Part shown: piece after piece, positions 1 to 6,189 of the stretch
How the letters are laid out: each line of letters begins with the position of its first letter
Numbering within the stretch: the first letter of the stretch is position 1
Translations under genes and position numbers: made by a program
The notes under the pieces: model-generated
What the model was told of the DNA's origin: nothing
What the model saw: only the letters and a program-made list of their open reading frames with translations
The model's database searches: none
Source: Actinomycetota bacterium
GTDB lineage: Bacteria; Actinomycetota; Actinomycetes; Nanopelagicales; Nanopelagicaceae
DNA length: 7,410 nt
Assembly (NCBI GenBank): GCA_009706135.1
Contig: WLRX01000039.1
Coordinates: forward strand, 1 to 7,410
Reading direction: 5' to 3'

Positions 1-143
1 CTGGAAACGCCAATCCAGTCCCAAGCAACGATCCATTAGCAGTGGCCTTGGATCTTGAATCAGATTTCACTCCTCGTCCTCGCGTCACCTTCGAAGAGCT
101 CGTTGCGGAAGATGAAATTGATGTTCCAGATTTCATGAAGTAA
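1..143 (+). CDS. ftsZ: Cell division protein FtsZ, C-terminal end (partial)
   Basis: Only the last 46 codons are present; the reading frame enters the window at base 3 and ends with TAA at 141-143. The peptide has a variable linker (NPVPSNDPLAVALDLESD) followed by a conserved tail, RPRVTFEELVAEDEIDVPDF then MK. The D-V-P-D-F-M-K end is the conserved C-terminal peptide of FtsZ, the tubulin-like GTPase that forms the Z ring; in the family this peptide docks partners such as SepF. The GTPase core lies outside the window, so the call rests on the tail plus its position directly before pgeF, yggS and sepF, which is the standard actinobacterial order. The next gene starts only 2 nt after the stop, so the two are probably co-transcribed and translationally coupled. 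Confidence 0.88.
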   Translation, partial: GNANPVPSNDPLAVALDLESDFTPRPRVTFEELVAEDEIDVPDFMK

Positions 144-145
144 GT

Positions 146-811
146 GTGAGTTTTACATTCTTCACAGATCGCCTTGGTGGATATAGCCAAGGCGATTTTT
201 CTGCCCTAAATTTGGCGCTGCACGTAGGTGATGAAGTAGAGACAGTTGTGCGCAACAGAGATGTAATTGAGCAGGTCCATGGCAAAACTCTTTACATGAA
301 TCAAATACACGGAAATACCGTAGAAATTGTTTCGGCACATACGGATCAAGTTCTTACATGCGATGGTTTAGTCACAAATGTCGCTGGAATTACCTTGGCG
401 GTATTAGTCGCAGATTGCATTCCATTATTGCTATCTAGCCAGAACGTAGTCGCAGCGGTTCATGTTGGAAGACGAGGGTTAGTTAACGGCGTTGCCGCAA
501 AGAGTGTGGCCATAATGCGCGAACTTGGTGCCGATTTAATCACCGCAAATTTAGGCCCATCTATTTGCGGTTCTTGTTATGAAGTGGATCAAAGTACTTA
601 TGATGAAGTAGTAGCCATTCATCCAAGTGCCCGATGCCAAAGCAAAAATGGAACGCCCGCATTAGACCTACCTAAGGCACTTGTTGCCAATTTGCAGACT
701 TTTTCAGTTAATTGCGTTGTTGACTCTCGTTGCACCCGAGAAGATAAGAACCTATTTTCTTACCGCAAATCCCATCGCACGGGTCGTCAGGCAGGTTTAA
801 TTAGATTATGA
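146..811 (+). CDS. pgeF: PgeF/YfiH-family multicopper-type purine nucleoside phosphorylase (laccase-domain protein)
   Basis: A 221-residue protein that begins with GTG, 2 nt after the ftsZ stop. It carries the YfiH/DUF152 signatures in order: NQIHG (His55), VADC (Cys91), VHVGRRG (His106), GPSICGSCYEV (138-147), and C-terminal CTREDKNLFSYRKSHRTGRQ. His55, Cys91 and His106 match the conserved His/Cys/His metal-binding set. The family was named for laccase activity. Later work showed zinc-dependent purine nucleoside phosphorylase and adenosine deaminase activity, and in E. coli PgeF also corrects a mis-incorporated amino acid in peptidoglycan precursors (UDP-MurNAc-Ser instead of UDP-MurNAc-Ala). 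Which activity dominates here cannot be read from sequence. The familiar HAGWRG block reads HVGRRG; I recall actinobacterial members also differing here. The length is slightly below the usual ~240 residues, but no motif is missing. It is probably cytosolic: no signal peptide is seen. It overlaps yggS by 4 nt (ATGA). Confidence 0.9.
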   Translation: MSFTFFTDRLGGYSQGDFSALNLALHVGDEVETVVRNRDVIEQVHGKTLYMNQIHGNTVEIVSAHTDQVLTCDGLVTNVAGITLAVLVADCIPLLLSSQNVVAAVHVGRRGLVNGVAAKSVAIMRELGADLITANLGPSICGSCYEVDQSTYDEVVAIHPSARCQSKNGTPALDLPKALVANLQTFSVNCVVDSRCTREDKNLFSYRKSHRTGRQAGLIRL

Positions 812-1485
812 CTTCACGTTATGAAGAAATTTCCAGCAACTTAGCGATTGTGCAGGAGAAAATAGAAGGTGCCGCAAAGCTCGCCCAGCGAATGCGTGAT
901 GAAATTACTTTAATTGCCGTAACGAAAACTTTTCCGGTCAGCGATGTGCATATATTGGCAAGTCTGAATATCCATGAATATGGTGAAAACCGTGATGGCG
1001 ATGCGGTACCTAAAGCTTCTGCCGTTCCAGGTATATGGCATTTTCAGGGTCAGATTCAGAGCAATAAATTGAAATCAATTGCTTCGTGGGCCGATGTTAT
1101 TCACTCACTTGATGAACTTCGACACATCGCGGCCTTAGATAAAGTTAGTGCAGCTCGCATCGGAGTGTTCTTGCAGGTTTCACTAGATGGCGCGCAAGGG
1201 CGAGGCGGGGCGCAACCTTCAGATTTATCAGAGTTAGCCGATGCCGTTATCAGTTCTGCCAATCTAGACCTCATGGGGCTTATGGCAGTTGCCCCACTTG
1301 ATGTGAAAAGTGATGAAGCTTTTGAGAAATTAGCCACCATTTACGCCAAATTCAAAGCCTCTTACCCGGAAGCAAAATTCTTATCTGCTGGCATGAGCAA
1401 TGACTTCGAATCCGCGATCATCCACGGTGCGACACATATTCGAGTTGGCAGTTCAATCCTCGGTTCCCGCCCCTCTGCCCAGTAA
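808..1485 (+). CDS. yggS: YggS/PROSC-family pyridoxal phosphate homeostasis protein
   Basis: A 225-residue single-domain PLP-binding protein with the fold of the alanine racemase N-terminal barrel. Visible motifs are LIAVTK with Lys40 as the PLP Schiff-base lysine, YGENR (58-62), WHFQGQIQSNK (77-87), MGLMAVAP (156-163), and a C-terminal phosphate-binding block, SAGMSNDFE (193-201) plus HIRVGSSILGSR (210-221). Family members have no known catalytic reaction; they bind PLP and keep the free cofactor and the keto-acid/amino-acid pools in balance. Length is normal. It starts with ATG inside the stop of pgeF (ATGA overlap), so translation is likely coupled. YggS between pgeF and sepF is the common arrangement in Actinobacteria and also occurs in Firmicutes division clusters. 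The usual K-x-G loop after the QV strand reads QVSLDGAQGRGG here. Confidence 0.93.
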   Translation: MTSRYEEISSNLAIVQEKIEGAAKLAQRMRDEITLIAVTKTFPVSDVHILASLNIHEYGENRDGDAVPKASAVPGIWHFQGQIQSNKLKSIASWADVIHSLDELRHIAALDKVSAARIGVFLQVSLDGAQGRGGAQPSDLSELADAVISSANLDLMGLMAVAPLDVKSDEAFEKLATIYAKFKASYPEAKFLSAGMSNDFESAIIHGATHIRVGSSILGSRPSAQ

Positions 1486-1495
1486 CCTTTTAACC

Positions 1496-1954
1496 ATGTC
1501 GAGTGCAATGCGCCGTGTCGCAAACTACCTTGGATTAGTTGATGACCCAGAAATCGCAAATGCTGTGGAAACGTCTTCTACTCGTGCTCCTGATGTTCGT
1601 ATTCGCACACGCGAAGCACGTCACGTAACAAGTGTTGTCTCAGCGGATACGACACCACAATTAGAACTTCCAACGTTGGATCGTATTATTACTCTGCATC
1701 CACGTTTCTATAACGAAGCACGCACAATTGGAGAGCATTATCGTCAAGGCAATCCAGTCATCATTAATTTAACTGACATGGATGAATCAGAACGTAAGCG
1801 ACTCGTAGATTTTTCAAGTGGACTTGTTTTCGGTCATCACGGAACAATTGAACGTGTAACATCGAAAGTTTTTCTACTCTCACCAGCGAACGTAAAAGTA
1901 AGCAGCGAAGATAAAGCTGCTGCTGCTGAAGCAAGTTTCTTTAACCAGAGCTGA
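1496..1954 (+). CDS. sepF: Cell division protein SepF
   Basis: A 152-residue protein starting at ATG 1496. The N-terminus, MSSAMRRVANYLGLVDDPE, is the membrane-binding amphipathic segment typical of actinobacterial SepF (compare AMRKMAVYLGLV). A poorly conserved linker follows, then the SepF core: LHPRFYNEARTIGEHYRQG, PVIINLTDMD, KRLVDFSSGLVFG, IERVTSKVFLLSPANVKV, ending in FFNQS. SepF binds the C-terminal peptide of FtsZ, bundles filaments and tethers the Z ring to the membrane; in Actinobacteria, which lack FtsA, it is the main anchor. The frame is open upstream to an ATG at 1400, but that would put 32 extra residues inside yggS, so I chose 1496, where SepF homology begins. The 10-nt gap after yggS (CCTTTTAACC) has no purine-rich ribosome binding site. 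Confidence 0.95.
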   Translation: MSSAMRRVANYLGLVDDPEIANAVETSSTRAPDVRIRTREARHVTSVVSADTTPQLELPTLDRIITLHPRFYNEARTIGEHYRQGNPVIINLTDMDESERKRLVDFSSGLVFGHHGTIERVTSKVFLLSPANVKVSSEDKAAAAEASFFNQS

Positions 1955-1964
1955 ATCTTTTAAC

Positions 1965-2249
1965 ATGTTACGTATCGGCTCGATACTTCATTTAATACTG
2001 CAATTATTTCTTTTTGCTTTACTTGGCCGTTTGATTTTGGATTACGTTCGGATGTTTAAACCTTCTTGGCGACCAAGTGGCGTTATTTTATTCTTGGTTG
2101 AAGCTATTTATGCAATTACTGATCGACCTATGAACTTTGTACGTAGATTTATTCCACCGCTTCGCTTAGGTGGAGTTTCCCTTGATTTATCATTCATCGT
2201 ATTGTTCTTTGCAATACAGATGTTAATGCCCTTAGTTTTACTTATTTAG
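1965..2249 (+). CDS. yggT: YggT-family integral membrane protein
   Basis: A 94-residue membrane protein with two hydrophobic helices, roughly residues 4-26 (ILHLILQLFLFALLGRLIL) and 73-94 (LSFIVLFFAIQMLMPLVLLI). They flank a cytoplasmic or interfacial stretch with YVRMFKPSWRP and the conserved family block ITDRPMNFVRRFIPPLRLGGVSLDLS. Length matches the family. Its role is not firmly established: YggT/YlmG proteins sit beside SepF in many bacteria and cyanobacteria/plastids, and are linked to membrane organisation or division and, in some bacteria, to osmotic tolerance. It begins 10 nt after sepF, again without a clear ribosome binding site, and ends the first plus-strand block. Its stop (TAG, 2247-2249) overlaps the ileS stop on the other strand. 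In most Actinobacteria divIVA would follow directly; it does not here. Confidence 0.9.
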   Translation: MLRIGSILHLILQLFLFALLGRLILDYVRMFKPSWRPSGVILFLVEAIYAITDRPMNFVRRFIPPLRLGGVSLDLSFIVLFFAIQMLMPLVLLI

Positions 2250-5200
2250 CTCTTTTGCAACTGCGCATTAAAACCAAGCTCGCCTTCGATAAATGCAATG
2301 TCAGTATCACGATTAAATTCAGTAGCTAAAACTTCAGCGCTGATGTGATCTACTGCTGATTGCACAGCTCTAGCAATATCTTCAGGTGCATTCCAGGTAA
2401 CACGAATGCGATCTGAGATATCAAAACCATTTGTCTTTCGTGCTTCTTGAATAAATCGAATTACTTCTCGCACATTTCCAGCAGCAATTAACTCAGGGGT
2501 TAGCGTGAGGTCTAAGGCAACGCTTTCTGCTTCATGACTGGCAACCATCCATCCAGTGCGTGGCACTTCGGTGATTACTAGATCATCTAACTCGATATTC
2601 CAAGTGGCGACATTTGCACTTCCATTAGCACGGAGTGTCTTTACTAATGTTGTGGCATCCATTGCTGCTATCGCTTTAGAAATCGCCTGCACTTCTCCAC
2701 CAAATTTGGCACCGAGAGTACGAAAGTTTGCTTTAACTGAAATATCCACAAGATCGCCATCGGCATCTGCGATATCTGCAAGGTCGGCAACGTTTAATTC
2801 ATCAGCAATTTGTTCGCGCATATCTGGTGGCAGGGCTGCCCAGCCACTTGCAGCAATGAGTGCACGTTGAAGTGGCTGGCGGATTTTAATTCCAGATTCT
2901 GCACGAGCAGCTCTTCCTAGTTCAACAATTCTGCGCGTGAGCCCAACTTGAGCCGATAACTTTGTATCAATATCGGCTTCGGATGCCACAGGGAAATCAG
3001 ATAGATGGACAGAATTTGCAACTGATGGATCAACCGGTCGCACAAGTTCTTGCCACACATGTTCGGAGATAAAAGGAACCATCGGAGCGAGTAATTGGGT
3101 GAGAGTTGAGAGACATTCGTGCAGAGTTGCAAGGGCTGCAACGTCGCCATCCCAGAAGCGTCGACGCGAGCGACGTACGTACCAATTTGATAAATCATCA
3201 ATAAATTGAGCTAAAGCCTTTCCAGCACCCTGTGAATCAAAATTAGTAAGACAAGACTCCACCTCATTAATCAGAATTGATAATTCAGAGATTATCCATC
3301 GGTCCATAACGGGACGCTTACTTCGCGCTGGTGATTGTGAGAGATCAAAATTTGAAGCTTGTGCGTAAAGTGAGTGAAAAGAAATCGTATTCCAATACGT
3401 TAAAAGCGTTTTGCGAACAACATCGCTAATTGCATCGTGACCAACACGACGAGCAGACCACGGCGAACCTGCAGCCAGCATGTACCAGCGAACCGCGTCG
3501 GCACCGTGCTGATCCATAAGGGCCATCGGTTCTAGAACATTTCCTAAGTGCTTACTCATTTTTCTGCCATCTTTATCAAGGATATGACCTAAGCAGAGAA
3601 CATTTTCGTAAGATGATTTATCAAAAACTAATGTTCCAATTGTCATGAGTGTGTAGAACCAACCACGAGTTTGGTCAATCGCTTCGCAGATGAAATCGGC
3701 AGGATATGAAGCTTCAAATTTTTCCTTGCTGCCTTCTTGATGTGGATATCCCCATTGGGCAAATGGCATTGCACCAGAGTCATACCAACAATCGATAACT
3801 TCAGGAACACGCACCATAGTTTCTGAACATTCGGTGCAGGCAAAAGTTATGTCATCGACGAATGGACGGTGCGGATCAAGTGATGATAATTCCTGTCCTG
3901 CGCGTGTACCAAGATCTGCTAATGATTCGATACAAACTTCATGTTTGTTTTCACATCTCCAAATAGGAAGAGGCGTACCCCAATAGCGATTACGTGAAAG
4001 CGCCCAGTCAATGTTGTTATTGAGCCAATCACCGTAGCGTCCAGTCTTAATAGTTTCTGGGTACCAATTCGTTGCCGCATTTTCTCGCAGAAGCTCATCT
4101 TTAATTGATGTGGTTCGGATGTACCAGGATGGTTGTGCATAATAAATAAGTGCGGTGTGACAGCGCCAGCAATGTGGATATGAGTGTTCATATGGTTGGT
4201 GGCGATAGAGCAATCCACGTACTTTTAACTCTTTTACTAGAGGCTTATCAGCATCTTTAAAAAACATTCCACCAACTAGTTCTACATCTGCCAGAAAATG
4301 ACCATCAGGTGCAACCGGATTAACAACTGGTAATCCATAGGCACGACAAACCTGTAAATCATCCGCACCGAAAGCAGGGGATTGGTGAACTAATCCAGTT
4401 CCGTCTTCAGTAGTTACGTAATCTGCAAGCACAACAAAGTGCGCATCTGGTATCTCGACAAAATCAAATGGTCTTGAATATGTTGTTCGCTCAAGATCTT
4501 TGCCAAGAACGGTTTTAAGGATTTCAACTTCGCCTTGAAGTTTCTCAAGCAGTGGTTCGGCGATTACCAGAACTTCAGATTTATCCTCGTGTGAAACTTT
4601 GACAATCGAATAAGTCACTTTGGGATTAACCGCAATCGCCGTATTAGAAACTAGCGTCCATGGCGTAGTTGTCCAAACAAGCAATGCTGCACCCAAATCT
4701 TGTAGTGGCCCGGATGTAATTGGGAAGCGAACGTACACAGATGGATCGGTCACTGTTTCATAGCCTTGAGCTAATTCGTGATCAGATAATCCTGTTCCAC
4801 AACGCGGACAATATGGTGCAACACGATGATCTTGAACGAGCAAGCCTTTTTTATGAATCTGAGCAAGACTCCACCACACACTTTCAACGTATGCAGGCGC
4901 CATCGTCCAATACGCTTCATCGAAATCAACCCAAAATCCCATGCGATTGGTCATCGCAGTAAATGCATCTACGTGACGAGTTACCGATTCACGACACTTG
5001 TCATTAAATTCTGCGATTCCAAATTTTTCAATGTCACCTTTACCGTTAAAGCCGAGCTCTTTTTCTACTGCAATTTCAACGGGTAGTCCGTGACAATCCC
5101 ATCCGGCTTTTCGAACTACTTGTTTGCCTTTCATTGTGTGAAAACGTGGAAAGACATCCTTAAATACACGCGCTTCGATGTGGTGAGTTCCTGGCATACC

Positions 5201-5356
5201 GTTTGCAGTGGGAGGACCTTCATAAAAAGTCCACGTAGGTGCGCCTTCTCGGCCAGTGACAGATTTTTCAAAGATTGCATTGGTGCGCCAAAAATCAAGG
5301 ATCGAGTGCTCCATTGCGGCAAGATCGATCTGCGCTGAAATCGGGCGAAATACCAT
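2246..5356 (-). CDS. ileS: Isoleucyl-tRNA synthetase, long (type 2) form with GXHH signature
   Basis: A complete 1036-residue class I synthetase that joins isoleucine to tRNA-Ile in the cytosol. Seen in order: PPTANG followed by the signature motif GTHH (56-59, bases 5180-5191) in place of HXGH; GWDCHGLPVE (85-94); CPRC (183-186); the CP1 editing domain with WTTTPW (228-233) and GTGLVHQSPAFGADD (319-333), so mischarged Val-tRNA hydrolysis should be intact; CWRC (396-399); a second cysteine set, C468, C475, C507 and C510; DQTRGWFYTL; KMSKH (599-603); then an anticodon-binding region with DRWIISEL and NWYVRRSRRRFW. The two cysteine sets fit two zinc sites. Length over 1000 residues and the C-terminal extension fit the IleRS2 (eukaryote-like) type common in Actinobacteria. 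The start is the ATG at 5354-5356, 9 nt after a possible -10. The gene is inverted relative to its syntenic neighbours. Confidence 0.97.
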   Translation of the reverse strand: MVFRPISAQIDLAAMEHSILDFWRTNAIFEKSVTGREGAPTWTFYEGPPTANGMPGTHHIEARVFKDVFPRFHTMKGKQVVRKAGWDCHGLPVEIAVEKELGFNGKGDIEKFGIAEFNDKCRESVTRHVDAFTAMTNRMGFWVDFDEAYWTMAPAYVESVWWSLAQIHKKGLLVQDHRVAPYCPRCGTGLSDHELAQGYETVTDPSVYVRFPITSGPLQDLGAALLVWTTTPWTLVSNTAIAVNPKVTYSIVKVSHEDKSEVLVIAEPLLEKLQGEVEILKTVLGKDLERTTYSRPFDFVEIPDAHFVVLADYVTTEDGTGLVHQSPAFGADDLQVCRAYGLPVVNPVAPDGHFLADVELVGGMFFKDADKPLVKELKVRGLLYRHQPYEHSYPHCWRCHTALIYYAQPSWYIRTTSIKDELLRENAATNWYPETIKTGRYGDWLNNNIDWALSRNRYWGTPLPIWRCENKHEVCIESLADLGTRAGQELSSLDPHRPFVDDITFACTECSETMVRVPEVIDCWYDSGAMPFAQWGYPHQEGSKEKFEASYPADFICEAIDQTRGWFYTLMTIGTLVFDKSSYENVLCLGHILDKDGRKMSKHLGNVLEPMALMDQHGADAVRWYMLAAGSPWSARRVGHDAISDVVRKTLLTYWNTISFHSLYAQASNFDLSQSPARSKRPVMDRWIISELSILINEVESCLTNFDSQGAGKALAQFIDDLSNWYVRRSRRRFWDGDVAALATLHECLSTLTQLLAPMVPFISEHVWQELVRPVDPSVANSVHLSDFPVASEADIDTKLSAQVGLTRRIVELGRAARAESGIKIRQPLQRALIAASGWAALPPDMREQIADELNVADLADIADADGDLVDISVKANFRTLGAKFGGEVQAISKAIAAMDATTLVKTLRANGSANVATWNIELDDLVITEVPRTGWMVASHEAESVALDLTLTPELIAAGNVREVIRFIQEARKTNGFDISDRIRVTWNAPEDIARAVQSAVDHISAEVLATEFNRDTDIAFIEGELGFNAQLQKS

Positions 5357-5365
5357 GAGGTCAGA

Positions 5366-5371
5366 AGTCTA
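5366..5371 (-). promoter_or_regulatory. Possible -10 element of the ileS promoter
   Basis: Read on the minus strand, TAGACT lies 9 nt before the ileS ATG and fits the TAnnnT pattern of primary-sigma -10 elements. Transcription would then begin within a few bases of the start codon, giving a leaderless or almost leaderless mRNA, a common arrangement in Actinobacteria. No ribosome binding site is visible between the element and the ATG (TCTGACCTC). I see no convincing -35 hexamer at 16-18 nt upstream, so this is a weak call. Confidence 0.35.
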
Positions 5372-5392
5372 TTCCATGCTCATACGTAACTT

Positions 5393-5407
5393 ACTTCGTG
5401 GCGAAGT
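5393..5407. repeat. Short perfect inverted repeat in the divergent intergenic region
   Basis: ACTTCG (5393-5398) and CGAAGT (5402-5407) form a perfect 6-bp palindrome around TGG. It sits between the putative ileS -10 and the putative -35 of the DksA-like gene, so it could be an operator shared by the two divergent genes, or a small hairpin. There is no T-run next to it that would make it a terminator. A 6+6 match in a spacer this short can also arise by chance. Confidence 0.3.
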
Positions 5408-5436
5408 TGGTACTCATGCGTTAATCGGCATAGGGT
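5407..5436 (+). promoter_or_regulatory. Putative promoter of the DksA-like gene
   Basis: TTGGTA (5407-5412), an 18-nt spacer, then TAGGGT (5431-5436) resembles a primary-sigma -35/-10 pair. The predicted transcription start falls near 5443-5444, exactly on the in-frame GTG at 5444, which would make the mRNA leaderless. The match to consensus is moderate and the call is inferred from pattern and position only. Confidence 0.4.
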
Positions 5437-5443
5437 GCGCGGC

Positions 5444-6187
5444 GTGCCAAAGAAACCGGTTAAAAAATCAGCAAAGAAGGCCGCTACGAAAGCGGTTAAA
5501 AAGGCCCCTGCAAAAAAGGTAGCCAAAAAAGCTCCGGCAAAAAAAGCACCCGCTAAGAAAGTTGCTGCAAAGAAGGCACCTGCAAAAGCGGTAAAGAAAA
5601 ATCCTGGGCGACCATTTCCTTCCAAGACAACGTTGACGGTTGATGAAAAATCTCAGACGGTCAGCGTGAAGACCATAGTTGCTCCACAAAATACGCCAGT
5701 TGTCGAAGAGCGTCGACTCGTCATGCCCCCACCTGCTCGTCCTGTTAAAAGTGGAAAGAAGATTGCACCACTCAAACCAATTAAGCAGGCACCTTCACCA
5801 ATAGTTGTATCGGAGAGCGAAGCAGCTTGGAATGCCACAGAACTAAAAGCCATCCGCAGTGAATTAGCGAAAGAGCTCTTGCGTCTACAGGCAGATCTTG
5901 CAGTAGTTGAAAGAGAGATGGATGCGCTGATCGCCGATGCTGGAGACGGCGCTGGTGATGATCAGGCAGATGCTGGAACAAAGACTTTTGAACGCGAACA
6001 CGAAATGTCACTTGTGATTAACGCACGCGACATGGTTTTACAGACTGAGCGCGCCCTTGAACGCATTGATACAAAAACTTATGGCAATTGCGAAGAGTGC
6101 GGCTCACCAATTGGCAAGGCACGTTTACAAGTTTTCCCACGCGCAACTCTCTGCATGCTCTGCAAGCAGAAAGAGGAACGGCGCTAA
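5444..6187 (+). CDS. TraR/DksA-family zinc-finger regulator with histone H1-like Lys/Ala-rich N-terminus
   Basis: About 247 residues from GTG 5444. Residues 1-52 are a basic tail, 22 of 52 being Lys, built from APAKK/VAKK-type repeats like histone H1 or bacterial Hc1. A Pro/Val-rich linker follows (about 53-125). The rest is DksA/TraR-like: a predicted coiled coil (about 128-212) with the acidic tip GDDQADAG (171-178), FEREHEMSL, and a C4 zinc finger CEEC-17-CMLC (C216, C219, C237, C240). DksA proteins enter the RNA polymerase secondary channel and modulate promoters, often with ppGpp; the basic tail should bind DNA. A Streptomyces protein at the same locus, described as a bifunctional histone/DksA protein, has this layout, so the fusion is an actinobacterial trait. 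An upstream GTG at 5435 would add MRG; I prefer 5444 because of the predicted transcription start. It runs straight into lspA (2-nt gap). Confidence 0.88.
   Translation: MPKKPVKKSAKKAATKAVKKAPAKKVAKKAPAKKAPAKKVAAKKAPAKAVKKNPGRPFPSKTTLTVDEKSQTVSVKTIVAPQNTPVVEERRLVMPPPARPVKSGKKIAPLKPIKQAPSPIVVSESEAAWNATELKAIRSELAKELLRLQADLAVVEREMDALIADAGDGAGDDQADAGTKTFEREHEMSLVINARDMVLQTERALERIDTKTYGNCEECGSPIGKARLQVFPRATLCMLCKQKEERR
5450..5600 (+). repeat. Low-complexity repeat coding for the Lys/Ala/Pro tail
   Basis: This purine-rich stretch encodes imperfect tandem units of APAKK, VAKK and AAKK (for example APAKKVAKK, APAKK, APAKKVAAKK). Lysine is encoded by both AAA and AAG and alanine by GCA, GCT, GCC and GCG, so the repeat is kept at protein rather than nucleotide level. 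The number of units is likely to vary between related strains through slippage or recombination, as is usual for such tails. Confidence 0.75.
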
Positions 6188-6189
6188 GA

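Noticed and set aside
1400..1495. Longer sepF start at ATG 1400
   Set aside because: The extra 32 residues lie within the yggS coding region and do not resemble SepF; the conserved N-terminus (AMRRVANYLGLV) begins right after ATG 1496.
2556..5338. Several plus-strand open frames of about 80-104 codons lying inside ileS (for example 2556-2870, 4720-4962, 5090-5338)
   Set aside because: They are antisense to a full-length, motif-complete IleRS gene, have no recognisable domain, and read as low-complexity shadow translations.
5430..5444. ATAGGGTGCGCGG resembling part of a T-box sequence (AGGGTGGnACCGCG)
   Set aside because: It is on the plus strand, pointing away from ileS, lacks the central match and any leader helices, and overlaps the likely promoter and start of the DksA-like gene.
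5380..5689. Minus-strand frames with Phe/Ala/Gly- or Cys/Phe-rich repeats that look like hydrophobic or membrane proteins
   Set aside because: They are reverse-strand readings of the Lys/Ala repeat (AAG/AAA and GCA/GCC codons), so the hydrophobic pattern is an artefact of the real gene.
6088..6189. Longer lspA start at ATG 6088
   Set aside because: The added 34 residues overlap the zinc-finger coding part of the DksA-like gene; LspA homology starts at 6190.
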